A stretch of 64,000 bases of DNA from the NCBI GenBank assembly GCA_947044405.1, contig CAMRHE010000354.1, positions 1,116,001 to 1,180,000 on the forward strand. The letters run 5' to 3'. A program made the position numbers and the translations under genes. The notes under the pieces are model-generated. The model was not told where the DNA came from. It was given only the letters and a program-made list of their open reading frames with translations, and searched no databases. Positions 25,900-35,334 of the stretch are shown here, piece after piece. The first letter of the stretch is position 1; every line of letters begins with the position of its first letter. The stretch comes from Leptodactylus fallax. Taxonomy: Eukaryota > Chordata > Amphibia > Anura > Leptodactylidae.

Positions 25900-26087
25900 T
25901 TAAAGTGTGACACTGAAGAAATCTCTCAGTTTTCTTCTAGGTTGTGGTTGAAATCAAGTCATCAATACTGAGCTCCAGGAGGCCTAAGGGCTGTCATGTG
26001 GACGTTCAGGGAGGTACAGTAGGAACACGCCGATTGTAGTAATATACACAAGTGTGACAAAAGAGAGAAGGAACGTGTCTATATATA

Positions 26088-27689
26088 CAGTGCCTTGCGA
26101 AAGTATTCGGCCCCCTTGAACTTTTCAACCTTTTGCCACATTTCAGGCTTCAAACATAAAGATATAAAATTTAAACTTTTTGGTGAAGAATCAACAAGTG
26201 GGACACAATCGTGAAGTGGAATGAAATTTATTGGATATTTTAAACTTTTGTAAAAAATAAAAAACTGAAAAGTGGGGCGTGCCAAATTATTCGGCCCCCT
26301 TAAGTTAACACTTTGTAGCGCCACCTTTTGCTGCGATTACAGCTGCAAGTCACTTGGGGTATGTCTCTATCAGTTTTGCACATTTTCCTTGGAAAACAGC
26401 TGGAGCTCAGTGAGGTTGGATGGAGAGCGTTTGTGAACAGCAGTTTTCAGCTCTTTCCACAGATTCTCGATTGGATTCAGGTCTGGACTTTGACTTGGCC
26501 ATTCTAACACCTGGATACGTTTATTTGTGAACCATTCCATTGTAGATTTTGCTTTATGTTTGGGATCATTGTCTTGTTGGAAGATAAATCTCCATCCCAG
26601 TCTCAGGTCTTTTGCAGACTCCAACAGGTTTTCTTCCAGAATGGTCCTGTATTTGGCTCCATCCATCTTCCCATCAATTTTAACCATCTTTCCTGTCCCT
26701 ACTGAAGAAAAGAAGGCCCAAACCATGATGCTGCCACCACCATGTGTGACAGTGGGGATGGTGTGCTCAGGGTGATGAGCTGTGTTGCTTTTACGCCAAA
26801 CATATCGTTTTGCATTGTGGCCAAAAAGTTGGATTTTGGTTTCATCTGAGCAGAGCACCTTCTTCCACATGTTTGGTGTCTCCCAGGTGGCTTGTGGCAA
26901 ACTTTAAACGAGACTTTTTATGGATATCTTTGAGAAATGGCTTTCTTCTTGCCACTCTTCCATAAAGGCCAGATTTGTGCAGTGTACGACTGATTGTTGT
27001 CCTATGGACAGACTCTCCCACCTCAGCTGTAGATCTCTGCAGTTCATCCAGAGTGATCATGGGCCTCTTGGCTGCATCTCTGATCAGTCTTCTCCTTGTT
27101 TGAGATGAAAGTTTAGAGGGACGGCCGGGTCTTGGTAGATTTGCAGTGTTCTGATACTCCTTCCATTTCAATATGATCGCTTGCATAGTGCTCCTTGGGA
27201 TGTTTAAAGTTTGGGAAATCTTTTTGTATCCAAATCCGGCTTTAAACTTCTCCACAACAGTATCACGGACCTGCCTGGTGTGTTCCTTGGTCTTCATGAT
27301 GTTCTCTGCGCTTTAAACAGAACCCTGAGACTATCACAGAGCAGGTGCATTTATACGGAGACTTGATTACACACAGGTGGATTATATTTATCATCATCAG
27401 TCATTTAGGACAACATTGGATCATTCAGAGATCCTCACTGAACTTCTGGAGTGAGTTTGCTGCACTGAAAGTAAAGGGGCCGAATAATATTGCACGCCCC
27501 ACTTTTCAGTTTTTTATTTTTTACAAAAGTTTAAAATAACCAATAAATTTCATTCCACTTCACAATTGTGTCCCACTTGTTGTTGATTCTTCACCAAAAA
27601 ATTAAAATTTTATATCTTTATGTTTGAAGCCTGAAATGTGGCAAAAGGTTGAAAAGTTCAAGGGGGCCGAATACTTTCGCAAGGCACTG
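26088..27689 (-). mobile_element. Full-length Tc1-like transposon (DD34E) with ~210-bp IR/DR-type inverted repeats
   Basis: A 1,602-bp element flanked by TA (26086-26087, 27690-27691). The outer terminus CAGTGCCTTGCGAAAGTATT is followed by 'cggcccccttgaac'. An inner copy of the same direct repeat ('attcggcccccttaag' near 26290) recurs at the inner edge of each arm. This outer-plus-inner arrangement is the IR/DR architecture known from Sleeping Beauty-type elements. Both arms are intact. Confidence 0.93.
26370..27297 (-). pseudogene. Tc1 transposase (DD34E) with frameshift and damaged C-terminus
   Basis: The N-terminal frame 27297-26842 carries the DNA-binding domain (FGYKKISQTLNIPRSTMQAI, then a GRPSK motif and second HTH). 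At about 26880 the frame changes: ...ATSHLGDT continues as PNMWKKVLCSDETK in frame 26900-26370. A 2-bp loss in an ACACAC-like stretch would explain it. Catalytic residues are the Asp of CSDETK, the Asp of QQDNDPKH and the Glu of NPIENLW, with 34 residues between the last two. A premature stop near 26370 removes the last ~30 residues; remnants (ending in a cgctacaaag-type tail) continue to about 26315. It cannot make an active enzyme. Confidence 0.9.
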
Positions 27690-27893
27690 TACTTGTAAGT
27701 GACTGGATGACCAGAAAGCTCAGCTCCATGAATCCAAAATGGCCAACTATCATTTAAACTACTGCTCAGACAAGTGTAAGGCCTCATGCACATGATCGGG
27801 TGTGCCTTCCATCCGCCATCGATTTCAATGGGGTTTCCATTCCGATACATTTTCATGGAGCAGGATAGGATCTACTCTATAAATATTGGAACA

Positions 27894-28093
27894 GAACCCC
27901 CCCCAAAAAGGTGGGGGCCCGGGGGGGGGGGGGGGGCCCAAAACGGGCCGCCCTTATTCACAAACAAAAATTTTTGCCCTATTTTTGGTGTTTTTTTTTA
28001 TTAAAAAAAAAAAGACTCTATTTTTTTTTTTTTTTTTTTTATATTTGTTTTTTTTTCCCGGGTTTTGTGTTGGGGGGGGGGGGGGGGGGGGGG
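27894..28093. other. Extreme homopolymer block at the LTR junction, probable assembly or consensus error
   Basis: Runs of C, G, A and T up to about 22 bases alternate here ('ggggcccggggg', poly-T at about 28020-28040, poly-G at about 28073-28093). The block stands exactly where the outer end of the gypsy 3' LTR and its target duplication should be. The ~20 bp of LTR end seen at 34247-34265 is missing or scrambled here. Nothing else in the window looks like it. Confidence 0.6.
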
Positions 28094-29046
28094 AGGTGGT
28101 TTGGTCTCCGCAACCAGAAATGAACGCACACGCGGTAGTTCAAGAAAAGAATATATATTTACTATAAGTTAATAAAGACTATTTGAAGGTAAAATGACAG
28201 GGATAAAGACAAGCAAAATATACAATATAGCATGAACAATTTCAAGGCAAATTCTGCAATGGTTTCTACTTTTACTCTGTCCAATTCTGCAGTATGGACA
28301 CTGAATGAACAATATACTCAAAACTATCCCTAACTGACCCTGACATCACATTTGGGTGCACCCCCTTTTCCCCAGTGGTCCAGGTGGACCGCTTACAGTC
28401 TGTAGAAGCGCGCGGTGGGGCCCAAAGTCGTTCCTTTCTTTTATAGTGAAACGTCCTCTCCTCACTGTTATCAGGATCTTGGGAGAAATGAAGTCCTCTT
28501 TAACAGGGAAACCCAATGAATGCAATGTAATCCAACAGCAGATTCCACTCAGCACACTGACAGTCCTGCCGAATCCATACACTGAGCTGGGATGTAAGCC
28601 GGGGTTTAGCAGGTGCTGTCCAGTACATCAACAGCACTGCGAGTCTCTATCTGTGGTATCCATATACACAGTCACAATGTCAGTCTCACTGATCAGCCAC
28701 TGAGCACAGTTCCTTTCACGTGGACTCACTAGTCCTGTTGTCTCTTTACACTCTGTTTGTCTCTGGACCAAGATACAGCTTAGCTGTACAGAAAAATATC
28801 CACACCAGTTCAATACAACACTTGCTAAGATGGCTGCTGCTCTCTGTCTCGTCACTTCCTGCTTCTCTGCTCACATTCTGTCTGCAGAACAGGCAAGCTG
28901 ACATAAAAGGGGGGGGGAGTCACTCCAGCATCATGTCACAATTACAATGGCTGCTGTCTTAAAGGAACAGAATCACAGAAATACATTCAACATTAACAGT
29001 TTATACAGACAAATGAAGCTTAGGACAACATTGGCTGTCTCTTACA
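28094..29046 (-). repeat. 3' LTR of Ty3/gypsy element
   Basis: It matches 34266-35220 almost perfectly: I see one substitution (in 'tttgggtgcaccc' / 'tttgggtacaccc') and a G-run of 9 versus 11. On the - strand it starts TGTAAGAGACAGCC, just after a polypurine tract (AAAGTGGGGGGGAATA, 29047-29062). TATAAAA lies at 28445-28439. The outer ~20 bp is lost in the homopolymer block. Open frames inside are present in both LTRs and are not genes. Confidence 0.93.
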
Positions 29047-29060
29047 TATTCCCCCCCACT

Positions 29061-32000
29061 TTAAGATTGGCAGTCCCTGCCTATGACTGTATATCCAGAG
29101 GGTTGTACTTTTATGCACAGGGTGGTAGTATACCGATGTATGGCAGGCCAAACAAACTCATCCTGCGCATACCGAACAGGGGGAATACCAGCATTTGGCC
29201 TAGTGGTCCGTCTGAGGACCGGTGGTATATTATGGGGTGCTGCAGCTATGGGCTGAGAAGGACCAGCGGATTCCGCACCAGAGGGGGCACAGGCCGGAGA
29301 TACAGTAGTCACAGGTGGAACATCCCCAGGAGCAGGGATCGGCCAACAATCATCCTCCTCGTCTGAGGCCCATTCCGCACCTCCATTCTCTGACTGTGGG
29401 AGCTCATTCACATTGGCAAGCCCATCATGATTTGTCCCTTCAGAATGACACAGGCGCAACATATTTCGGTGAAGTACTCGAACACAATCAGTTCCTTCTT
29501 TCTGGACCTGGTACACTGGCCCATTCGCATACTTGCGGCCAACAACACGATACGGCAAAGCCTCCCATCGGCTTTCCAAGTTCCCTTGGGGTTTCTTGAC
29601 ACGAACTAGCACCAGGTCGCCTGGTTGCAATGGTGCTTCTTGCACTGGGGTCTTATCAGGATGGGGATGTTCTTGCAGGCGCTGCCGCACCAATCGATGG
29701 ATCGTCTCAAGTCTCTGCCGGTGCGCCCGCACCCAAGAGGTTGGATCCCTCGGAGGGAACCCATCCACATCATCCAACTGTAATTCTCCTACACTTCGCC
29801 CAGACCGCCCAAAGAGAAGTGTATAAGGAGAGTACCCCGTTGTAGAATGGACCTGATTGTTATAGGCCCACACCATTTCAGACAAGAACTGAGGCCACTG
29901 TAACTTCTTGTCTTCCTCCAGAGTCCGCAGCATCTGTAGCAGAGTTCTGTTGAATCTTTCACAGGCCCCATTTCCCTGAGGGTGGTATGGAGTCGTGTGC
30001 GACTTCTTTATCCCGTAGATACGTTGAACTTCTTTCATTACGTGTCCCTCAAAGCAGGCACCCTGGTCGGAGTGGATGCGTTTAGGGCACCCATATACTC
30101 GAATGAAATCTTGGCACAGAGCACGAGCTGCTGACTCAGCTGTCTGGTCCTTGGTGGCGGTTACCACCGCAAATTTGGTGAAGTGATCCACCATTACGAG
30201 GCAATACTGGTGTCCGCTATTGGATGGGCCCACCATTAGATAGTCTATCATGACGATTTCTAAAGGTTCCTGGGTCACGATGGTTTGCAGGGGAGCTCTC
30301 TGTTCTATTGCCTTATGGATCTCACAAGTTCGACAGCTGCGGCATACTTCTTCAACCATTTGACGAAGACCAGGGCAGTAAATCAGTCGCTGTAACCAAC
30401 GAAAGGTCTTCTCATGACCAAAATGTCCATTCTTATTATGAGCCTCAACTGCCAACGAGCGAGCCAGTTCACTAGGCACCACAATTTGGTATCGAATGTC
30501 GATCTCAGAAGGTAAATAGACCTTTCGGCATAGCACTCCATTTTTCATCTCCAACTTTTCCCACTGACTCAGAACAGATAATATCTCACGTGTCAGTCGT
30601 TCTCTTTCCTCTCTACAGGGCTTCTGGCCTTTCTCAACACACTTGATCATCTGTGCCAGCCCCTCATGGGTCTGTTGTATCTGTGCCCATTCCTGTCGTG
30701 AGGGACCAAAGAAAGGAGCCGTTTCAGTCCCCTCCAACTCAAACTGATTAGCGGCGGCCAAGGCCTGTGAAAATCTGCTGAAGTCGGGCACCTCCACATG
30801 CTCCAACTCATGATCCACGTCTACTGTGGGGGTCTGGGCGGTTACCCTAGAAAGCCCGTCAGCATTCTGGTTCTCTGTCTTGGACCGATACTTAATGCGG
30901 TAATTGAACTTAGTCATTCGGGCTATCCACCTCTGCTCTAACGCCCCGAGCTTGGCATTTTCCAGGTGAGCTAGTGGGTTGTTGTCAGTCAGTACTAAAA
31001 CTTCAGCACCGGTCAAATATTCAGAGAATTTCTCGGTCATGGCCCATACCAGTGCCAACAGCTCCAACTTAAATGAACTATAATTCTCGGGGTTTCTTTC
31101 AGAATCTCTCAAAGACCGGCTGCCGTACGCTATGACCCTCTCCTGGCCATCCTGAAGCTGGGAAAGCACTGCTCCAAGACCATACAGGCTTGCATCCGTA
31201 TACAGCTGGAACGGCAAGTGGTAATCAGCATATGCCAAGATTGGGGCTGTTGTCAGTGCATCCTTTAATGCCTGGAAGGCTTGTTCCTGTTCAGGTCCCC
31301 ACTTCACGGACCGGTTCTTTGGACCACCGGATGTGCCTCGTAGGAGAGCATTAAGTGGTGCTGCTACCTTGGCGAAATCCTTAATAAACCGTCGATAGTA
31401 ACCAGCTACTCCAAGGAACGCCCTCACTTCTCGCAGGGTAGTCGGTATTGGCCAATCTTGAACAGCCGCTATCTTGTCTCTTGATGGTCTCACCCCTTCT
31501 CCTGATACGCGGTGACCCAAGTAATCAATTTCAGATTGGAACAACCGACATTTACTGGGTTTCAATTTGAGCCCATGTTCCCGCAATCTTCGAAATACTT
31601 GCCCCAACTGGTGGAGATGGTCTTCAAAGGTCGCAGAATACACTATAATGTCATCCAAGTAGATGAGAGTGAACTCAAAGTTGAAGTCACCGAGACATTT
31701 CTCCATCAACCGCTGAAACGTTCCGGGTGCATTTGTCAACCCGAAGGGCATCCGGTTAAATTCGTATAGTCCCATGGGCAAGATGAATGCCGTCTTCTCC
31801 TTGTCTCTTGTGGCCATCGGCACCTGCCAATACCCACTAGCCAGATCTAGTGAGGAGAAGTACCGGGCTCTCCCCAGCGCTGAGAGGGACTCCTCAATCC
31901 GTGGCAAGGGGTAGGAATCTCGTACGGTGCAAGCGTTTAACTTCCGATAGTCTACGCAAAATCGGATGGACCCATCTTTTTTTCTTACTAACACCACAGG

Positions 32001-33218
32001 AGCTGCCCAGGGACTCTGGCTTTCTTGGATGATCCCACCCTGTAGCATCTTAGCTAACAGTTCTTTTACTTCCTGATACAACTGTGGAGGAATTTGTCGG
32101 TAGCGCTCTCTAATTGGAGGGGTGTCTCCTGTGGGAATCTCATGGTAGATCCCTGTGGTACATCCAAAATCTTCAGCATACCGTGAAAAGGCGGCTCGGT
32201 TCTCCCACAACAGTTCATCTACCTTCTGCACACATTCCAGAGAACATGAACTTGCATCCATCTTCATCTGTTCTCGAATTGCACGGCCATTCCATTCAGA
32301 GGTGGGTTCCTCATCTTCTCCCATGGACACAGTTACGGTCCACTCATCCCTTTCAGTCGGCTTCAGCTGCATTGGAGTTACTTTCCTTACTTCCTCCGGA
32401 GTCACATAGATGTTAGCCAGCTGCCTCCCTGGGGTCAGGTCCACACTCTGGTCCTGAGTGTTTACACATCGAAGTGGTACTCTTCCATTGCGAACTATTG
32501 CCAAGGAACGGGCCACTAGCGGATCAACACCTCCTTCGGCTGCCTGCAGTGGTTCTACCAACACAGCTATGCCCTCTAGTTTCCGACAGGTGCCTACGGG
32601 CATAGACACTATTGTCTCCCGACTGGGTGGCAGTGTAACTTTTGTATGCAAAGGAACTGAAATTCGAGCCAGAGGACGCTGCGCATCCGAACTTTTCTGT
32701 AAGCCACATGTCCGGATCAGCCGCTGGAAAGCTGTTTGAGTAGGCCGATGGGTGGTGGTTTCTTTCCAATAACCGTGACCTTTCTTTTCAAAGAGGATCT
32801 GATCTAATTCTTTTAACACATTCATCCCCAAAATGACAGGGACCTTTACTTCATGTGACTCCTGTACCACCACAATGCCTTTCCTACCCAGATCTTGGCC
32901 ACATACCCGGACATTCATCCAGGCCACTCCCACGACTGGAACTGGTAACTGGTTAGCTGCGACCACTCGTACGAATGTATGGGGATCATATTTCACATGT
33001 TGCTGGAAGTACCGTTCATAACAGTCTCTACTCAAGGTCGTTACTTGGGAACCCGTGTCAATCATCCCGGTAACCGGAATACCCTCCATTTCCACCTGTA
33101 TAACAGGACTTGCAGCGATCAGGTCATCATTAGGGCATTCTCCCCACATAGTCTCCTTGTCAGTCTCCCCTACTACACGCCCTACAGCAGCAGGGGACTT
33201 CAGTTTAACGGCGGTCTC
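29061..33218 (-). CDS. pol: Gypsy Pol polyprotein (protease, reverse transcriptase, RNase H, integrase)
   Basis: The frame is open from 33218 and has its first ATG at 33149 (1,362 codons to the stop). It overlaps the end of gag by 19 nt in the -1 frame, so expression as a Gag-Pol fusion by frameshifting is likely. Residues numbered from the ATG: aspartic protease DTGS at 31-34; RT with RFCVDYRKLN (396-405), SLDLASGYWQ (433-442) and catalytic YLDD at 497-500; RNase H TDAS (651-654) and TDNN (721-724); integrase zinc finger (His 904 region, CRTC 939-942); catalytic D969, D1028 and E1064 (D,D35E); and a GPY/F-type module (NGPVYQV) near the C-terminus. No stop or frameshift interrupts it. It would copy the element's RNA and integrate the cDNA. 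Confidence 0.95.
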   Translation of the reverse strand, partial: ETAVKLKSPAAVGRVVGETDKETMWGECPNDDLIAASPVIQVEMEGIPVTGMIDTGSQVTTLSRDCYERYFQQHVKYDPHTFVRVVAANQLPVPVVGVAWMNVRVCGQDLGRKGIVVVQESHEVKVPVILGMNVLKELDQILFEKKGHGYWKETTTHRPTQTAFQRLIRTCGLQKSSDAQRPLARISVPLHTKVTLPPSRETIVSMPVGTCRKLEGIAVLVEPLQAAEGGVDPLVARSLAIVRNGRVPLRCVNTQDQSVDLTPGRQLANIYVTPEEVRKVTPMQLKPTERDEWTVTVSMGEDEEPTSEWNGRAIREQMKMDASSCSLECVQKVDELLWENRAAFSRYAEDFGCTTGIYHEIPTGDTPPIRERYRQIPPQLYQEVKELLAKMLQGGIIQESQSPWAAPVVLVRKKDGSIRFCVDYRKLNACTVRDSYPLPRIEESLSALGRARYFSSLDLASGYWQVPMATRDKEKTAFILPMGLYEFNRMPFGLTNAPGTFQRLMEKCLGDFNFEFTLIYLDDIIVYSATFEDHLHQLGQVFRRLREHGLKLKPSKCRLFQSEIDYLGHRVSGEGVRPSRDKIAAVQDWPIPTTLREVRAFLGVAGYYRRFIKDFAKVAAPLNALLRGTSGGPKNRSVKWGPEQEQAFQALKDALTTAPILAYADYHLPFQLYTDASLYGLGAVLSQLQDGQERVIAYGSRSLRDSERNPENYSSFKLELLALVWAMTEKFSEYLTGAEVLVLTDNNPLAHLENAKLGALEQRWIARMTKFNYRIKYRSKTENQNADGLSRVTAQTPTVDVDHELEHVEVPDFSRFSQALAAANQFELEGTETAPFFGPSRQEWAQIQQTHEGLAQMIKCVEKGQKPCREERERLTREILSVLSQWEKLEMKNGVLCRKVYLPSEIDIRYQIVVPSELARSLAVEAHNKNGHFGHEKTFRWLQRLIYCPGLRQMVEEVCRSCRTCEIHKAIEQRAPLQTIVTQEPLEIVMIDYLMVGPSNSGHQYCLVMVDHFTKFAVVTATKDQTAESAARALCQDFIRVYGCPKRIHSDQGACFEGHVMKEVQRIYGIKKSHTTPYHPQGNGACERFNRTLLQMLRTLEEDKKLQWPQFLSEMVWAYNNQVHSTTGYSPYTLLFGRSGRSVGELQLDDVDGFPPRDPTSWVRAHRQRLETIHRLVRQRLQEHPHPDKTPVQEAPLQPGDLVLVRVKKPQGNLESRWEALPYRVVGRKYANGPVYQVQKEGTDCVRVLHRNMLRLCHSEGTNHDGLANVNELPQSENGGAEWASDEEDDCWPIPAPGDVPPVTTVSPACAPSGAESAGPSQPIAAAPHNIPPVLRRTTRPNAGIPPVRYAQDEFVWPAIHRYTTTLCIKVQPSGYTVIGRDCQS
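33160..33209 (-). promoter_or_regulatory. Putative -1 ribosomal frameshift site (GTTAAAC + downstream stem)
   Basis: On the - strand, G_TTA_AAC at 33209-33203 is in the gag frame as X_XXY_YYZ and is followed at once by the gag stop TGA. Slipping back one base gives GTT AAA CTG, which is the pol frame. The same heptamer is a known slippery site in equine arteritis virus. About 6 nt downstream, CCCCT can pair with AGGGG (loop ~20 nt, extendable past a bulge with AGT/ACT), a possible stimulatory stem. Sequence and frame are read directly; function is inference. Confidence 0.7.
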
Positions 33219-34213
33219 TCATAAGTTTGTCGCTGCTCTGGACATCTAGCAGCAACGTGGCCCATCCGTCCACACTCCCAGCAGCGTATCTCCCGTCGTT
33301 CTGGCCATCTGTTTGGGGCCCCTTCGATTTCTCCTGAGCACTGCATTAACTGATTTGGACCCCTTCGGTAGGTCCTATCCTCATCCCTCCAGCGGGGTGG
33401 TGGGTGATTCTGACTTGCTGGGTGTGGATGGCTCACCCTTTCACCTCCAGTTTTCTGGAAGTCTGCAATTTTCATAGAATGTTCATCACAACAGGTGTGC
33501 AAGTGTTCCATTTGCTTTTGCAGTTTCTGCATTACTGTGAGAATTTCTTTAACCGTCCCCTTTTCTACTGTCTCTGAGCCAGAACTAGCCCCCTGTGACA
33601 AAGTAACTCCAACTGCGGTCTGGGGCTTCGGGAACATACTATTGGCACGGGAGATGGCCTCTACCTGTACATCATGGAATTTAGCATCAGTCTCTCGTCG
33701 TATAAAATCCTGCATAGTCACAGTTAAACTGCCGTCACGTATCCCCAGGACAAACTGGTCACGGAGAGTCCGATCAGGGTTACAGAAGGCTGGCGAGCCC
33801 CCTCTTTCCTTCACTTGAATATCTCGGAGCAGTTCTTGTAGGGCATTTGCATATTGGGGAAGGCTTTCATTCTCCTGTTGTACCCTCTGGAAGAACCGAG
33901 CCTGCAGAGACCCCAGCAATGCAGTTTCTCCATAAATGGTTTCTAGAATCTGGACTACTTGCTCAAATGTCTGCCTTTGTTCAAATGGCCTCAATATCAC
34001 CGTGGTCTTAGCATCCCCTTGTAATGTCAATATTGCTAGCTCTACTAGTACTTCTGGTGCGGTCTGGTACATTCGCTGTATCATTCGTATCTGTTCCACC
34101 CACATACTCACTGACATATTATTGCCATCAAATTTAGCTAACTGACTCATTATAGCCCCTGCTGGCATTCTTCCTCCAGCACCATTCTCCCGAACGGGTG
34201 CGTCACCATCCAT
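33200..34213 (-). CDS. gag: Gypsy Gag polyprotein
   Basis: I place the start at the ATG at 34213 (MDGDAPVREN..., 337 codons), not the upstream in-frame ATG at 34315, because the latter lies in the LTR and the frame between crosses the primer-binding region. Gag forms the particle that packages element RNA. Visible: a retrotransposon-gag capsid-like region (WVEQIRMIQRMYQ...LAILTLQGDAK...FFQRVQQENESLPQYANAL) and one CCHC zinc knuckle, CWECGRMGHVAARC (C311, C314, H319, C324), which binds RNA. It is intact. The frame ends at TGA 33202-33200, directly after a slippery heptamer. Confidence 0.93.
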   Translation of the reverse strand: MDGDAPVRENGAGGRMPAGAIMSQLAKFDGNNMSVSMWVEQIRMIQRMYQTAPEVLVELAILTLQGDAKTTVILRPFEQRQTFEQVVQILETIYGETALLGSLQARFFQRVQQENESLPQYANALQELLRDIQVKERGGSPAFCNPDRTLRDQFVLGIRDGSLTVTMQDFIRRETDAKFHDVQVEAISRANSMFPKPQTAVGVTLSQGASSGSETVEKGTVKEILTVMQKLQKQMEHLHTCCDEHSMKIADFQKTGGERVSHPHPASQNHPPPRWRDEDRTYRRGPNQLMQCSGEIEGAPNRWPERREIRCWECGRMGHVAARCPEQRQTYERPPLN

Positions 34214-34246
34214 TCTGGTAAGCGGATCCTGCCGACTACGCCAATT

Positions 34247-35220
34247 TGTGAACCGAGAGCAAGGCAGGTGGTTTGGTCTCCGCAACCAGAAATGAACGCA
34301 CACGCGGTAGTTCAAGAAAAGAATATATATTTACTATAAGTTAATAAAGACTATTTGAAGGTAAAATGACAGGGATAAAGACAAGCAAAATATACAATAT
34401 AGCATGAACAATTTCAAGGCAAATTCTGCAATGGTTTCTACTTTTACTCTGTCCAATTCTGCAGTATGGACACTGAATGAACAATATACTCAAAACTATC
34501 CCTAACTGACCCTGACATCACATTTGGGTACACCCCCTTTTCCCCAGTGGTCCAGGTGGACCGCTTACAGTCTGTAGAAGCGCGCGGTGGGGCCCAAAGT
34601 CGTTCCTTTCTTTTATAGTGAAACGTCCTCTCCTCACTGTTATCAGGATCTTGGGAGAAATGAAGTCCTCTTTAACAGGGAAACCCAATGAATGCAATGT
34701 AATCCAACAGCAGATTCCACTCAGCACACTGACAGTCCTGCCGAATCCATACACTGAGCTGGGATGTAAGCCGGGGTTTAGCAGGTGCTGTCCAGTACAT
34801 CAACAGCACTGCGAGTCTCTATCTGTGGTATCCATATACACAGTCACAATGTCAGTCTCACTGATCAGCCACTGAGCACAGTTCCTTTCACGTGGACTCA
34901 CTAGTCCTGTTGTCTCTTTACACTCTGTTTGTCTCTGGACCAAGATACAGCTTAGCTGTACAGAAAAATATCCACACCAGTTCAATACAACACTTGCTAA
35001 GATGGCTGCTGCTCTCTGTCTCGTCACTTCCTGCTTCTCTGCTCACATTCTGTCTGCAGAACAGGCAAGCTGACATAAAAGGGGGGGGGGGAGTCACTCC
35101 AGCATCATGTCACAATTACAATGGCTGCTGTCTTAAAGGAACAGAATCACAGAAATACATTCAACATTAACAGTTTATACAGACAAATGAAGCTTAGGAC
35201 AACATTGGCTGTCTCTTACA
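34247..35220 (-). repeat. 5' LTR of Ty3/gypsy element (974 bp)
   Basis: It begins TGTAAGAGACAGCC and ends ...TTCACA on the - strand, the expected TG...CA limits. TATAAAA at 34617-34611 is a likely promoter element. The inner flank holds the primer-binding site. The outer flank (plus-strand 'tattcactta') is MITE sequence. Confidence 0.9.
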
Positions 35221-35334
35221 TATTCACTTAGTGATGTGAATGAGTCCATGAAAAAAACAGATCCCACATGTGATGCATATATAGATGCGATAAACACTAC
35301 TGAGAATCGGCACAGTTACGTGAATGTAGCCTAA

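Larger units (their letters stand above)
28094..35220 (-). mobile_element. Young, near-intact Ty3/gypsy LTR retrotransposon
   Basis: Order on the - strand: 5' LTR (35220-34247), primer-binding region starting TGGCGTAGTCGGCAGGATC at about 34243, gag (34213-33200), pol in the -1 frame (33218-29061), polypurine tract, 3' LTR (29046-28094). Domain order protease-RT-RNase H-integrase is that of Ty3/gypsy, as opposed to Ty1/copia. There is no env: pol ends about 14 bp from the 3' LTR. LTR identity is about 99.9% by eye, so insertion is recent. The element is annotated only as it stands in the genome. Confidence 0.93.
27780..35331. mobile_element. Harbinger-like MITE split by the gypsy retrotransposon
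   Basis: The left end GGCCTCATGCACATGA follows TAA at 27777-27779. The right end, inverted, GGCTACATTCACGTAA precedes TAA at 35332-35334. The two parts (about 27780-27893 and 35221-35331) lie either side of the retrotransposon, and neither half has a partner elsewhere. The reading as one element split by a later insertion is inference from matching termini and TAA on both outer edges. Confidence 0.6.

Noticed and set aside
28346..28962. Several 75-115-codon frames, duplicated at 34518-35170
   Set aside because: They lie inside the two LTRs on both strands; the duplication is the LTR pair and not a conserved gene.
34214..34315. Upstream ATG extending gag into the LTR
   Set aside because: The 34 extra codons run through the LTR end and primer-binding region; the ATG at 34213 is the first after them.
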